Source: CAYUIS01 sp964444825
Lineage (GTDB): Bacteria; Chloroflexota; Anaerolineae; B4-G1
Direction: 5' to 3'
Length of the DNA stretch: 58,561 bases
NCBI GenBank assembly: GCA_964444825.1
Contig: CAYUIS010000013.1
Span: 1-58,561, forward strand
A program made the translations under genes and the position numbers. The notes under the pieces are model-generated. The model was not told the DNA's origin, ran no database searches, and saw only the letters and a list, made by a program, of their open reading frames with translations. Shown here in pieces: positions 1 to 9,536 of this stretch (position 1 is its first letter; each line of letters opens with the position of its first letter).

Positions 1-150
1 ATCATCGACCCGGCCAAGGTGACCAAGGGCGCGCTCTCTAACGCGGCCTCCATCGCCGCGATGGTCCTTTCTACCGAGGCGTTGGTGACCGACATCCCCG
101 AGGAGGAACCGCCTATGCCGGCAGGGCCTCCTGGAGGCGGAATGTACTAG
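1..150 (+). CDS. groL: GroEL chaperonin, C-terminal fragment
   Basis: The open frame runs in from the left edge and stops with TAG at 148-150. It encodes the last 49 residues of the 60-kDa chaperonin: the motif IIDPAKVTKGALSNAASIA, then an Ala/Ser/Met-containing helix, and a Gly-rich tail ending GGGMY. The DPAKV segment followed by a GGM-type flexible tail is diagnostic of GroEL, the ATP-driven cytoplasmic folding chamber. Only the equatorial-domain C terminus is visible, so the start, groES and heat-shock control elements (CIRCE/HrcA) lie outside the window. A strong terminator follows 75 bases downstream, so this is the end of its transcript. Confidence 0.95.
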   Translation: MIDPAKVTKGALSNAASIAAMVLSTEALVTDIPEEEPPMPAGPPGGGMY

Positions 151-224
151 GCCGACGAGATTGGCCTGTAAGTAGAATTTTCAGGTATGTCTGTTTGTTG
201 CACAGATGGGCAAACCTGATGAGC

Positions 225-258
225 AAAAGCGCCCTCGCTACGGCGAGGGCGCTTTTTT
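225..258 (+). terminator. Rho-independent terminator after groEL
   Basis: A perfect 14-bp stem (225-238 pairing with 243-256) closes a four-base TACG loop. The GC-rich core GCGCCCTCG/CGAGGGCGC is followed by an uninterrupted T run. The A run before the stem means it could also work on the opposite strand, but groEL is the only gene that reads into it. Confidence 0.93.
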
Positions 259-298
259 GTTCTTCCAGCCGCTTCTCTCCCACACCTGGCAATCTGGC

Positions 299-326
299 TG
301 GACAAACTAGCATTTGGTGGCATAAT
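299..326 (+). promoter_or_regulatory. Candidate sigma-70 promoter for the secreted glycosidase
   Basis: TGGACA at 299-304, a 16-base spacer and CATAAT at 321-326, each matching the consensus in five of six positions. It lies after the groEL terminator and would start RNA near 333, leaving a leader of about 160 bases. This is a pattern match only. Confidence 0.4.
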
Positions 327-494
327 CGGTCCCGGCGTGCTCAGACCCGGAAACGGAGCGGATCAGGGTGGGCTGGCCAGATAACGACTGACCGGAGATG
401 GTAGGTGAAGGCTCCAAAGATAGAGGACTATCGATCAAGGGCAGGTGCATTCCAAGTCACCTGCTAGATGGTATCTGGGGGCGGGGATAAAAGT

Positions 495-2171
495 ATGAAA
501 ACTAGGTGGTGGCGATTCTTGCTGGCTGTCGTGCTTCTGGCGTCGGCCTTACTCACAGTCAGCCCTTACCTACAAGCCCCGGTCACCGCCGCTGGTCCAG
601 ACCATCGATTCGGCGTCGTGGAGGCGTATGCAGCCCCGGCCGCTGCCACGGCGCTGGGAGCCGGGTGGACCCGGGTGACCTTTGAATGGAACGGAATCCA
701 AACCAACAGCCCCGACGAATGGAACGTCGCGCCCATCTCGGACGCGACCCTGTCCTACGAGATCTCCCAAGGCCGCCAGGTCGTCGGGCTATTGATCACC
801 ACACCTGGGTGGGCCACCGATGTGGGCATCGGCCCAGGCGTTCCGCAAGGCCTGTACCTGCCCACTGACGATCCCAGCAACCTATGGGCCAATTTCGTAC
901 GCACCATCGTTGCGCGCTACGCTGGTCGGATCGATCATTGGACAATTTGGAACGAGCCCGAGATCCCCATAGGATCACCTGATATGACGTGGGGGGGATC
1001 CATCGAGGACTTTTTGCAACTGCTGCGCGTGGCCCACACCGTCGCCAAACAGACCAACCCCAATGCCGTCATCCACTTGCCGGCGATAACCCACTGGCAC
1101 AATGAGCACTGGTTCGGCCAGTTCCTGGATGTCTTGGTAGCTGATCCCAACGCCGCGAGCAACAATTACTATTTTGACGTTGCCACCCTCCACCTGTATC
1201 ACGAACCCGAGAGAATCTATGACATCACGACCCACTATTACCGCCTGCTCCACAATCGAAACATCTACAAGCCCTTCTGGATTGCCGAGACGAATGCCTA
1301 TCTCTCGCGTATGTCGGAGGACGAGCAAGCGGTCTTTATGGTTCAAGCTTTCAGTCTAGAGATCGCGGCCGGGGCAGAGCGTATTGGCGTCTACAAGATG
1401 GCTGACACCCTGACCGACCAGTCTGCCGACCCTGAGCCCTTCGGGCTCGTGCGGCTGGATGGCAGCCGCCGTCCTGCCTTCACCGCCTACCAGGTGGCAA
1501 CGAATTACTTGGCAGGCTTCCGGGCTGGCAGTTGGGACCGTCGGGACGAGATCTCGCTCGTGACGATAGATCGAGGGTCACAGACAACGACGGTTGTATG
1601 GGCACGCGTTCCCGAACCCCAAACCGCCATCATCGCGGCGCGGACGACTCGAGCTCTGCTGGTGGATACTTGGGGGTCTAGCCACTACGTTTATCCAGAC
1701 CACGGATACTATTTTGTCAATCTCCCTGCGGCAACCTGCACCCAGGAGTGTGTGGGCGGCGCGCCCTTTTTGCTGATCGAAGATGCGGCGTCGAGCGCCA
1801 ACACAGCGCCCCTGGCCCCTTCGCCAACGCTACCGTCTGTGGAGGGGCTCACCTCGGACACCACGCCGGATCCAGACACAATGCCCACACCAACGCCGAC
1901 CTTTACACCGACCCCTACGCCGACGCCGACCAATACCCCGATACCCTCCCCCACACCAACGGCTACACCAACCGCCACACCCACCCCTACTCCAACCAAC
2001 TCCCCGACACCAACCCTCACGCCACTGCCCACCCTCACGCCTAGCCCCACACCTATTCCCATTCCATTGTCCGACATTCCCGCCAGCCGCCCAGGACTGC
2101 TCATCGGCATCCTGGCACTCGGCCTAGGCGGGACTGCCGTCGCTGCAGATATCGGGGCACGGCGTCCCTAG
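495..2171 (+). CDS. Secreted clan-A glycoside hydrolase with Thr-Pro stalk and C-terminal membrane anchor
   Basis: The protein is 558 residues long from ATG 495. An in-frame ATG at 468 also exists, but 495 puts the basic signal peptide (MKTRWWRFLLAVVLLASALL) at the N terminus. The catalytic TIM barrel shows the clan-A pair: the acid/base Glu in WNEPE at about residue 154 and the nucleophile Glu in WIAETNAY at about 265, as in GH39/GH5-like enzymes. The barrel is followed by a roughly 90-residue Thr/Pro stalk and a hydrophobic helix (about 530-550) ending in Arg-Arg-Pro. It therefore probably acts outside the membrane on a polysaccharide while tethered to the cell. Substrate is not predictable. 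GH4 follows 49 bases downstream and may be co-transcribed. Confidence 0.82.
   Translation: MKTRWWRFLLAVVLLASALLTVSPYLQAPVTAAGPDHRFGVVEAYAAPAAATALGAGWTRVTFEWNGIQTNSPDEWNVAPISDATLSYEISQGRQVVGLLITTPGWATDVGIGPGVPQGLYLPTDDPSNLWANFVRTIVARYAGRIDHWTIWNEPEIPIGSPDMTWGGSIEDFLQLLRVAHTVAKQTNPNAVIHLPAITHWHNEHWFGQFLDVLVADPNAASNNYYFDVATLHLYHEPERIYDITTHYYRLLHNRNIYKPFWIAETNAYLSRMSEDEQAVFMVQAFSLEIAAGAERIGVYKMADTLTDQSADPEPFGLVRLDGSRRPAFTAYQVATNYLAGFRAGSWDRRDEISLVTIDRGSQTTTVVWARVPEPQTAIIAARTTRALLVDTWGSSHYVYPDHGYYFVNLPAATCTQECVGGAPFLLIEDAASSANTAPLAPSPTLPSVEGLTSDTTPDPDTMPTPTPTFTPTPTPTPTNTPIPSPTPTATPTATPTPTPTNSPTPTLTPLPTLTPSPTPIPIPLSDIPASRPGLLIGILALGLGGTAVAADIGARRP
1876..2070 (+). repeat. Low-complexity Thr-Pro coding repeat
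   Basis: Degenerate ACNCCN hexamer repeats encode the Thr-Pro stalk of the glycosidase. They also create long open frames in other frames and on the other strand (Gly-Val-rich on the minus strand), which are artefacts of the repeat. Such stalks usually hold surface enzymes away from the membrane and are prone to length change by slippage. Confidence 0.85.
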
Positions 2172-2220
2172 GGCCACAATCCCGTCCCAGCTCGATACAC
2201 AGACCAGGAGCGTGATCCGT

Positions 2221-3540
2221 ATGACAAAGATCGCTATTGTGGGTGGTGGCAGCGTTCAGTGGACGCCCAGGCTCGTAACCGACATGGTGCTGACAGGCCC
2301 CCTGACAGGTGCTGACCTAGTGCTTCACGATATCAGTCCGGAATCTCTGGATCTGATGACCAGAGCATGCGAGCGCATCGTCGAGCAATTGGCAGGAAGC
2401 CTACACGTCAGCGCTACAACCAAGCGGGCCGAGGCTCTTAGAGACGCCGATTTCGTGATCCTGTGCGTAGGGATTGGCGGACTCGCGGCAATGCGGAACG
2501 ATTTGGAGATACCAGAGAACTATGGCGTCTACCAGTCGGTCGGAGACACGGTGGGGCCGGGAGGACTGTCACGCGGGCTACGCCACATTCCCTTCGCCGT
2601 CCAAGTCGCCCGGGACATGGAGAGACTGTGTCCCGATGCTTGGATGCTCAATCTGACCAACCCGATGACGACGATCTGTCGTGCCATCACGCGTGAGACG
2701 AGCATCCGCACCATCGGACTATGCCACGAGGTCACCGGGGTGCGTAGCCACCTGGCCGGACTGTTTGAGGTCCCACAAGAGACGATCTCGTTCCAGGTCG
2801 CCGGAATCAACCACCTGCCGGTGCTGCTTCGACTTCAGATCGGCGGGCGCGATGGAGAGCTTTTGCTGCGTGAGTGGCTGGCCGAGCACGGCGCCTTTGC
2901 GCTCGCGAAGGACGTCGAATTAAACAACGTCTTTGACGTGTTTGTGGACCGCCTGGCAGTCAAGCTTACGTTGTTCGAGCAGATGGGCGTACTGTTCGGA
3001 GCAGGGGACCGGCACGTGGCCGAGTTCCTCCCTGGGTTTCTCACCAAAGCGAGTGACTTTGGCCGCCGCTATGGGGTTTTGTTGACGTCGGTCGACCACC
3101 GAGAGGAGATGGCACGTGTGCGCCAGGCGCAGGTAGAGTACCTTGTGGGTGGGGGGATGGAGAAACTGCAACACTCGGATGAGCAACTCGCGCCAGTGAT
3201 GGCCGCCCTCACCGGGGGGGAGAGAGGGCAGTTTGTAGTCAACGTGCCCAATCATGGGCAGATAGACAACCTGCCTCGGGACGCGGTCGTAGAGTGTACG
3301 GCGGTTGTGGACTCACTAGGGGTTCAGCCCCTGTCCGTCGGTGCGCTCTCACAACCGGCCTATGCCGTGATTGCCCCTCACGTCGCGCGGCAGGAGCTTA
3401 TCGTCGAAGCAGCGCTGACCGGACGGCGGGAACCGGCGCTGGCCGCGCTGGCGACCGACCCGCTCATCGGCGATCCCGCAACGGTTGAGCCGATGCTCAA
3501 TGAACTACTGGCTGCAAACAGGGAGTCCGTAGAAACATAG
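2221..3540 (+). CDS. GH4-family NAD-dependent glycosidase (alpha-galactosidase/alpha-glucosidase type)
   Basis: GH4 enzymes cleave glycosides by an NAD+- and Mn2+-dependent redox-elimination route in the cytoplasm. The N terminus TKIAIVGGGSVQWTP is the Rossmann NAD loop. NLTNPMTT, GLCHEVTG (metal-binding Cys) and AGINHLP (metal-binding His) are the family signatures in the right order. The length of 439 residues is normal for the family. The GTG at 2212 sits one base from the AGGAG at 2206-2210, so the ATG at 2221 with a 10-base spacing is the better start. CHEV rather than the phospho-glycosidase variants favours an unphosphorylated alpha-glycoside, but the exact sugar is uncertain. It lies 49 bases after the secreted glycosidase. 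Confidence 0.88.
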   Translation: MTKIAIVGGGSVQWTPRLVTDMVLTGPLTGADLVLHDISPESLDLMTRACERIVEQLAGSLHVSATTKRAEALRDADFVILCVGIGGLAAMRNDLEIPENYGVYQSVGDTVGPGGLSRGLRHIPFAVQVARDMERLCPDAWMLNLTNPMTTICRAITRETSIRTIGLCHEVTGVRSHLAGLFEVPQETISFQVAGINHLPVLLRLQIGGRDGELLLREWLAEHGAFALAKDVELNNVFDVFVDRLAVKLTLFEQMGVLFGAGDRHVAEFLPGFLTKASDFGRRYGVLLTSVDHREEMARVRQAQVEYLVGGGMEKLQHSDEQLAPVMAALTGGERGQFVVNVPNHGQIDNLPRDAVVECTAVVDSLGVQPLSVGALSQPAYAVIAPHVARQELIVEAALTGRREPALAALATDPLIGDPATVEPMLNELLAANRESVET

Positions 3541-3570
3541 CAGCCAGAGTCCATTCGCCGAAGAGGTCGA

Positions 3571-4812
3571 TTACAGCAAGATCACCTGCACCCGTGTGCC
3601 AGCGCGCACATGGGTCCATTCCTCCGGGATGATGGCGAACCCATTGGCCTTGACCATCGATCTCAGGATCCCAGACCCCTGTCCGCCGGTGAGGTAGGCC
3701 CGGTAATCCTCCCCGTCTTTCTCGACGCGAACGCGCAGGAAGTGGCGACGGCTGTCCTTGTGTTTCAAGTCATCCATCAGCGTGGCCTCGACAGTGGAAC
3801 GGGCCAAATCCGACATTCCCAGCATTTTGAGGATAGCTGGCCGGACGAACATCTCGAAGGAAACCATCGCGGAGACCGGGTTACCCGGAAGGCCCAGAAT
3901 GGGGATCGGCGCTCCCTCAGATTGAGACGGGCGGTCGAGGTGACCAAAGACCAATGGCTTACCGGGCTTCATGCACACCCGCCAAAAACCCATCTCCCCC
4001 TCGGCGGCCAACACATCTTTGACAATGTCAAAATCACCGACCGAGACGCCGCCGGAGGTGAGAAACAGATCCGCTCCTTGAGCCAGCCCAGCCCTGATCT
4101 TTGCTGTCAGTTCCTCCACCGTGTCACCAGCGATGCCGAGCAGAATGGGTATGCCCCCGTATTTGACTACCTGGGAGGCATTGGAGTAGCCATTGGCGTC
4201 CCGAATCTTGCCCGGCGCGAGGGGAGCATCGATCTCGACGACCTCGTCACCAGTGGATAGGATTGCCACTCGGGGACGCCGGATAACGGATACCTCCTTG
4301 TGTCCCAGAGCCGCCAACATCCCAATCTCCTGAGGGCGGACGACGGTTCCCTGTTTCAAGACCAAGTCTCCCTGACGCACATCCTCTCCCGCAGGGCGGA
4401 CATAATTGTCCACCTGAACCTCGACAAAGACGTCGACCCTCTCTCCCCCTGCCGCCGTGTCCTCGACGCGCACGACAGCATCGGACCCCGATGGAATAGG
4501 GGCTCCCGTCATGATCCGAATCGCCGTGCCCGGCGACACTTCCGTTTGCGTGACATAGCCCGCCGCCAACTCATCCACGATCTCTAGGCGAACAGGAGCC
4601 TCCCGAGTGGCCCCAGAGGTGTCTGCCGCAAGGACTGCATAACCATCCATAGAGGAATTGGCATAAGGGGGGATATCAGCGTCGGCATAGACGTCCTCCG
4701 CCAGAACACGCCCCAGCCCATCCAAGATGGGCACCCTCTCCGGCTCCAAGGGCCGAAATGCCGCCAGTATCCGTTCCAGGGCTTGTTCCACACTCAACAT
4801 CGGCTCCGCCAT
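3571..4812 (-). CDS. moeA: Molybdopterin molybdenumtransferase MoeA
   Basis: MoeA inserts molybdate into adenylated molybdopterin, the last common step of molybdenum-cofactor synthesis. The frame shows the MoeA N-terminal pattern (LSVEQALERILAAF), the substrate-domain segment YANSSMDGYAV, the MPTb/MoeA signature TSGGVSVGDFD near residue 260, and the GLPGNPVSAMVSFE motif followed by the beta-barrel domain IV. The start at ATG 4812 (413 residues) is chosen because GAGGAG lies just upstream; longer versions would overlap the end of the GH94 gene. It is the last gene of the regulator/GH3/GH94 cluster, 47 bases after GH94, with no obvious functional link to sugar metabolism. Confidence 0.93.
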   Translation of the reverse strand: MAEPMLSVEQALERILAAFRPLEPERVPILDGLGRVLAEDVYADADIPPYANSSMDGYAVLAADTSGATREAPVRLEIVDELAAGYVTQTEVSPGTAIRIMTGAPIPSGSDAVVRVEDTAAGGERVDVFVEVQVDNYVRPAGEDVRQGDLVLKQGTVVRPQEIGMLAALGHKEVSVIRRPRVAILSTGDEVVEIDAPLAPGKIRDANGYSNASQVVKYGGIPILLGIAGDTVEELTAKIRAGLAQGADLFLTSGGVSVGDFDIVKDVLAAEGEMGFWRVCMKPGKPLVFGHLDRPSQSEGAPIPILGLPGNPVSAMVSFEMFVRPAILKMLGMSDLARSTVEATLMDDLKHKDSRRHFLRVRVEKDGEDYRAYLTGGQGSGILRSMVKANGFAIIPEEWTHVRAGTRVQVILL

Positions 4813-4859
4813 TCCTTGCTCCTCGTGTAGAATCATCATACAACTGATCGGCCTAGCGA

Positions 4860-7325
4860 CTAGACGAGAACCACTCCGACGCACACCTCGGTCCGGCAGG
4901 GCGGGGGCAAGGGGACGACATTTCCCTCAACCGGTTCGCCATCAACCGTCAGGGCTACCTCATTCCCTTCACCTGCACGCTCCACAGAGATGTTGTAAGT
5001 AACGCCTCGAAAGACGCGCGTCGCTTTGAAGCCAGGCCATTCTCTAGGGATGACGGGAGATACCTGCAGACCAGTGTAAGTAGGCCTGATACCCAGGATC
5101 CACTGGGTGATAGCGACATAGTTCCAGGCAGCGGTGCCAGTCAACCAAGAATTCTTGGCCTCGCCAGGGGTCGGTGCGTCGGGCCCGGCGATCATCTGAG
5201 CGTAGACGTACGGCTCGCAGCGATGGACCTCGCTGATGGATTCACGTGCTGATGGGTTGATGAGGGTGTAATAGTGGTGAGCCTGGTCACCGTGCCCCAC
5301 GAGGGTCTCGGCGATCATTACCCACGGGTTGTTGTGACAAAAGACACCGGCGTTCTCCTTATAGCCAGGAGGGTAGGACGATATCTCACCGAGGTGCACA
5401 TAGTATTGGGAAAACGCAGGCTGTTGCAGCACGATACCGTGAGGCGTCATCAGTCGCCCTTCCACCGAGGCCAGGGCCTGCTTCGCCCGCCCGTCGTCCA
5501 GACCAACGCCCGCCATGATACAGAACCCCTGGGTTTCGACAAAGATCTGCCCCTCTTCGTTTTCGCAGGAGCCAACCTTGTTTCCATAGGCATCATAGGC
5601 CCGCAGAAACCATTGGCCGTCCCATCCGTGATCGAGAATGGCGGCCGTCATAGCCACCGCCTTGTTGACATAAATCTGCGCCTCGTCTGGCAGTCCCCGC
5701 GCCTGAGCCAGCGCTGCCATCTCACGCGCCGCCAGCACAAACAGTCCCCCGATGAACACCGACTCGGCGACAGTCCCATCCTTCTTGAGCGGCGCAATCT
5801 GAAACGACTCTCCTGGCTCCTCTGAGAAGATATTGAGGTTGAGACAGTCATTCCAGTCGGCCCTGCCAATGAGGGGCAAGCCGTGCGGCCCCAGCCGGTC
5901 GAGCGTGTAGTGGAGGCTACGCTGCAGGTGGTCGTACAAGGGCTGCTCGGTTCCGGGCCTGTTCTCGTACACCACCGGCTCATCCAGGATGGACCAATCA
6001 CCCGTTTCCTTCACGTAGGCGGTCACCCCTAGCACCAGCCACAGCGGATCGTCATTGAATCCACCCCCGACGGCGTCGTTCCCCCGCTTGGTAAGAGGCT
6101 GAAACTGGTGATAGGCACCGCCGCTTTCCAGTTGCGTTGCCGCCAGATCGAGGATGCGTTCCCGCGCTCGCTCTGGAATCATATGGACAAAGCCCAAGAG
6201 ATCCTGGTTCGAGTCGCGAAAGCCCAGTCCTCGCCCAATGCCCGATTCGAAAAACGAGGCCGAGCGTGACATATTGAATGTCACCATACACTGATAGGCA
6301 TTCCAGATGTTGACCAAACGGTCGGTGTGAACATCTGGCGTCTCCACCCGGAGAATGGACAACAGATCGTCCCAGTACGCCCCCAAGACCTCGAAGGCAA
6401 CATCTGCGCGCTCCTTATTCAGATACTTGGCGATGATTGGCCTGACCGTCCCTTTGTCGATCGTCTGTGAGTCAGGAGGATCAAATTTGCGATCCCGGGG
6501 ATTCTCGTGGTAGCCAAGAACGAACACACTCTGATGGGACTCTCCTGGGTCAAGCGCGATCTTGACGTGGTGGGACCCCATCGGCGCCCAACCGTGGGCG
6601 ATGGAGTCGAATGAACAACCCCGTTCGACCGCCACCGGGCTATCCCAGCCCCGATATGGCCCCAGGAAGACCTCTCGTTGGGTATCAAATCCTGCCAGGT
6701 CCTCAGAACAGGCAAAGAAGGAAAAGTGATTCCGCCGCTCACGATACTCGGTCTTGTGGTAGATCACGCCATCCTCGACCTCCACCTCCCCGGTACTATA
6801 GTTGCGCTGAAAGTTGGCGGCATCGTCCTGCGCATCCCAAAGACAAAACTCTATGGAGGAAAAGACCGATAGAGCGGCAGGATCCTTACGATGATTGGTT
6901 AACGTGAGCTGCCAGACCTCCAAGCTCTCACCCAAGGGAACAAAATACCGGATTTGGGCCTCGATCCCCAGATTGGTGGAAGCGATAATGGTGTAGCCCA
7001 ACCCATGCCGGCAGGTATAGGTGTCACTCGACAGATCGCCTTCCAGTTTGTGGCGGGTGGGCTGCCAGGATGGAGACCAGAACGACCCTGTGTCGTCATC
7101 CCGCAGATATAGGTAGCGCCCGCCGCAATCGAACGGCACGTTGTTGTAGCGATAGCGCGTGATCCGCCGCAGACGCGCATCCCGGTAGAAAGAGTATCCC
7201 CCGGCGGTGTTCGATATGATGCCAAAGTATGCCTCGATTCCCAGGTAGTTGATCCAGGGCACAGGGGTATCGGGCCGCGTGATGACGTACTCGCGTCGTT
7301 CATCGTCAAAGTATCCGTAGCGCAT
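4860..7325 (-). CDS. GH94 disaccharide phosphorylase (cellobiose/chitobiose phosphorylase family)
   Basis: GH94 enzymes phosphorolyse beta-linked disaccharides in the cytoplasm to a sugar-1-phosphate plus a free sugar, saving ATP. The 821-residue protein has the family layout: a beta-sandwich N-terminal domain (RYGYFDDERREYVI, YLGIEAYFGIISNTAGGYSF), a helical linker, an (alpha/alpha)6 barrel and a C-terminal lid. The catalytic acid is in the GRADWNDCLNLN motif at about residues 487-498, with FRDSNQDLLGFVHM and HNNPWVMIAET also conserved. The ATG at 7325 is preceded by GAGAGG, whereas the GTG two codons earlier is not better placed. It sits 24 bases after the GH3 gene, which fits an oligosaccharide-degrading pathway. 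Cellobiose is most likely, but chitobiose or laminaribiose cannot be excluded. Confidence 0.9.
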   Translation of the reverse strand: MRYGYFDDERREYVITRPDTPVPWINYLGIEAYFGIISNTAGGYSFYRDARLRRITRYRYNNVPFDCGGRYLYLRDDDTGSFWSPSWQPTRHKLEGDLSSDTYTCRHGLGYTIIASTNLGIEAQIRYFVPLGESLEVWQLTLTNHRKDPAALSVFSSIEFCLWDAQDDAANFQRNYSTGEVEVEDGVIYHKTEYRERRNHFSFFACSEDLAGFDTQREVFLGPYRGWDSPVAVERGCSFDSIAHGWAPMGSHHVKIALDPGESHQSVFVLGYHENPRDRKFDPPDSQTIDKGTVRPIIAKYLNKERADVAFEVLGAYWDDLLSILRVETPDVHTDRLVNIWNAYQCMVTFNMSRSASFFESGIGRGLGFRDSNQDLLGFVHMIPERARERILDLAATQLESGGAYHQFQPLTKRGNDAVGGGFNDDPLWLVLGVTAYVKETGDWSILDEPVVYENRPGTEQPLYDHLQRSLHYTLDRLGPHGLPLIGRADWNDCLNLNIFSEEPGESFQIAPLKKDGTVAESVFIGGLFVLAAREMAALAQARGLPDEAQIYVNKAVAMTAAILDHGWDGQWFLRAYDAYGNKVGSCENEEGQIFVETQGFCIMAGVGLDDGRAKQALASVEGRLMTPHGIVLQQPAFSQYYVHLGEISSYPPGYKENAGVFCHNNPWVMIAETLVGHGDQAHHYYTLINPSARESISEVHRCEPYVYAQMIAGPDAPTPGEAKNSWLTGTAAWNYVAITQWILGIRPTYTGLQVSPVIPREWPGFKATRVFRGVTYNISVERAGEGNEVALTVDGEPVEGNVVPLPPPCRTEVCVGVVLV

Positions 7326-7349
7326 ACTCACCTCTCATCGTGGAGACTA

Positions 7350-9536
7350 TCAGGGACCTGCCACCTCGAACCGGTCTTTGAGCAAATCCTCATCTCGTGA
7401 GGAGCCACCGACCATGACCTCAAACGCGCCAGGCTCGACAACGGTCTCTAGATCCCGATTCACCAGAGCGAGGCATCCATAGGGAACATCGAGCCGCACG
7501 GTTTTCCTCTCCCCCGGCCCCAGATTCACACGCTCAAAGGCCTTTAATTCCTTCACCGGTGTCGTCACCGAGCTATAGACGTCATTGATGTAAATCTGCA
7601 CTATCTCAGTTCCAGCCCGTTCGCCGGTGTTCGTGACATCAACATCAACCCGCAGCACCTCCCCCTGCCTGAGGCTGTCGGAGGAAATCCTGAGATTGGC
7701 GTATACAAAACTGGTATAACTCAGCCCATAGCCGAAGGGGAACAACGGCCCCTTGGGCATGTCGGCGTAATAGTCTGCGTGCCACCCGGGGATCTGGTTA
7801 TAGTAGACTGGCTGTTGCCCCACGTGATAGGGGAAAGAGATAGTGAGCTTGCCGCTGGGGTTCCGATCTCCAAACAGAATGCCGGCGACCGCCGCGCCAC
7901 CCTCCAAGCCAGGGTTCCAGGCTTCCAGGATGGCGTGAGCGTGCTCAGCGACCCACGGGATGCTGAGAGGCTTGCCGTTGATCAGCACCACTACCATCGG
8001 GGTGCCGGTCCCATATATCGCTTCCAACAGCCGCTGCTGGCCACCACTCAGGTCAAGGTTCGCTCGGTCACGCCCTTCTCCATTGAGCGCAAGGTTATCT
8101 CCCACGACAACAATAGCCACGTCAGCCTGGCGAGCCAACTCTGCCGCTTCAGCGACGTTTTCGGTGCTGGGATCAAGGGCATCGCTTCCCCTGCAATAAT
8201 CCACGTCACAGATAGCCCCTACCCGGCTCCGAATCCCATCCAATACGGTGATCACCGTCTCACAAGGACGCTCTCGGGCGGCGTCCCTTAATTGCCCACT
8301 CCACGACACCCAGTCGCCTAGCTGCCCCACAGGGTCGTCGGCGTTGGGTCCAATCACCGCGATGCGTTTCAGGTCGCTGGGATCCACGTTCAAAGGAAGC
8401 AGATTGTTCTGGTTCTTGAGCAGTACGATCGATTGGTACGCGCTTTCGAGGGCGACCTGACGATGATTCTCACAACCGATGATCTCTTTGCCTTTCTCCA
8501 AATCGGCGAATCTGTTCTCGTCGAACAATCCCAACTTGAACTTGAGACGTAGGATATTCTTGACCGCCTCATCAAGGATCTCGACATCCAGGCTATTGCT
8601 TTCCACGAGCTTTACCGCTGCATCGGGGAACTCGGGTGTGGACATCGCCATATCGTTACCCGCTTCCACTGCCTTCTGAACCGCCTCCTCCATCGTCGCA
8701 TAGACCATCTGCTCTTGATGCATCCGGCCGATGTTGTTCCAATCCGTCACTACAAGCCCCTCGAACCCCCACTCGCCCCTCAGCACATCTCGCAGTAGCC
8801 ACCGGCTGGCCGAACAGGGCGTTCCATCAATGGACTGATAGGCCGTCATCACGGTTGCACATCCCGCCTCGACGGCATCATGGAAAGGCCTCAGGAACAA
8901 GGAGCGCATGTTCCGTTCCGTCAGGTCAGCCTCCGAGGAATCCCGTCCCCCCTGGGTCCCTGGGTACCCAGCGTAGTGTTTGGCGCACGCCAGGATGGTA
9001 TCAGAGGCTGACAATTCGTCTCCCTGGTATCCCCTGACCAATGCACTACCCAGCACACCAACCAGATAGGGGTCCTCTCCAAAGGTTTCATCTATCCTCC
9101 CCCAGCGGAGGTCTCTGGCCGTGCCCAGGACAGGGGAGAAGGTCCAATGCACGCCAGTGAACGATGCTTCCAGAGCCGTAATTCGGCCTATCTCCTGGAT
9201 CAACTCGGGATTCCAGGTGCACGACATGCCCAACTGAGTTGGGAACACCGTGGAGGTAGGCCAGAAAGCGTGTCCGTGAATGGCATCGATACCAAAGATG
9301 AGAGGGATGCCCAGTCGACTTTCCTCAGCCAGCTTTTGCAGATCATTGGTCACCGGTCCCAATACGTGCAAGAAGGAACCAACGTGGTGCTGGCGCAGCC
9401 ACTCTTCGGGCTCCTCATTGCCATTGACCTGGCACATTTGGCCCACCTTCTCCTCCAGCGTCATACGGCTCAACAGATCCTCGACCCTCTCCTCGACAGA
9501 ACGCTGGGGGTCCCTGTAAACGACATTCTCTGACAC
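7350..9536 (-). CDS. GH3 beta-glucosidase
   Basis: A 728-residue beta-glucosidase of family GH3, probably releasing glucose or similar sugars from the non-reducing ends of beta-glucans. The TIM-barrel domain carries the nucleophile Asp265 in GFEGLVVTDWNN. The flavodoxin-like second domain (from about 370) and a C-terminal fibronectin-III-like domain (VDVTNTGERAGTEIVQIY) complete the BglX-type architecture. No signal peptide is visible, so it is presumably cytoplasmic. Translation starts at GTG 9536 directly after the histidine-kinase TGA (9539-9537), with the ribosome site GGAGGAG inside the kinase's last codons. The two genes are therefore translationally coupled and the kinase probably controls this enzyme. 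Confidence 0.92.
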   Translation of the reverse strand: MSENVVYRDPQRSVEERVEDLLSRMTLEEKVGQMCQVNGNEEPEEWLRQHHVGSFLHVLGPVTNDLQKLAEESRLGIPLIFGIDAIHGHAFWPTSTVFPTQLGMSCTWNPELIQEIGRITALEASFTGVHWTFSPVLGTARDLRWGRIDETFGEDPYLVGVLGSALVRGYQGDELSASDTILACAKHYAGYPGTQGGRDSSEADLTERNMRSLFLRPFHDAVEAGCATVMTAYQSIDGTPCSASRWLLRDVLRGEWGFEGLVVTDWNNIGRMHQEQMVYATMEEAVQKAVEAGNDMAMSTPEFPDAAVKLVESNSLDVEILDEAVKNILRLKFKLGLFDENRFADLEKGKEIIGCENHRQVALESAYQSIVLLKNQNNLLPLNVDPSDLKRIAVIGPNADDPVGQLGDWVSWSGQLRDAARERPCETVITVLDGIRSRVGAICDVDYCRGSDALDPSTENVAEAAELARQADVAIVVVGDNLALNGEGRDRANLDLSGGQQRLLEAIYGTGTPMVVVLINGKPLSIPWVAEHAHAILEAWNPGLEGGAAVAGILFGDRNPSGKLTISFPYHVGQQPVYYNQIPGWHADYYADMPKGPLFPFGYGLSYTSFVYANLRISSDSLRQGEVLRVDVDVTNTGERAGTEIVQIYINDVYSSVTTPVKELKAFERVNLGPGERKTVRLDVPYGCLALVNRDLETVVEPGAFEVMVGGSSRDEDLLKDRFEVAGP

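Noticed and set aside
1876..2070. Short-period repeat considered as a CRISPR array
   Set aside because: Hexamer-period coding repeat without unique spacers, in frame with a protein stalk.
1709..2110. Minus-strand Gly-Val-rich ORF of 133 codons
   Set aside because: It is the antisense shadow of the Thr-Pro repeat in the secreted glycosidase, with no ribosome site and low-complexity composition.
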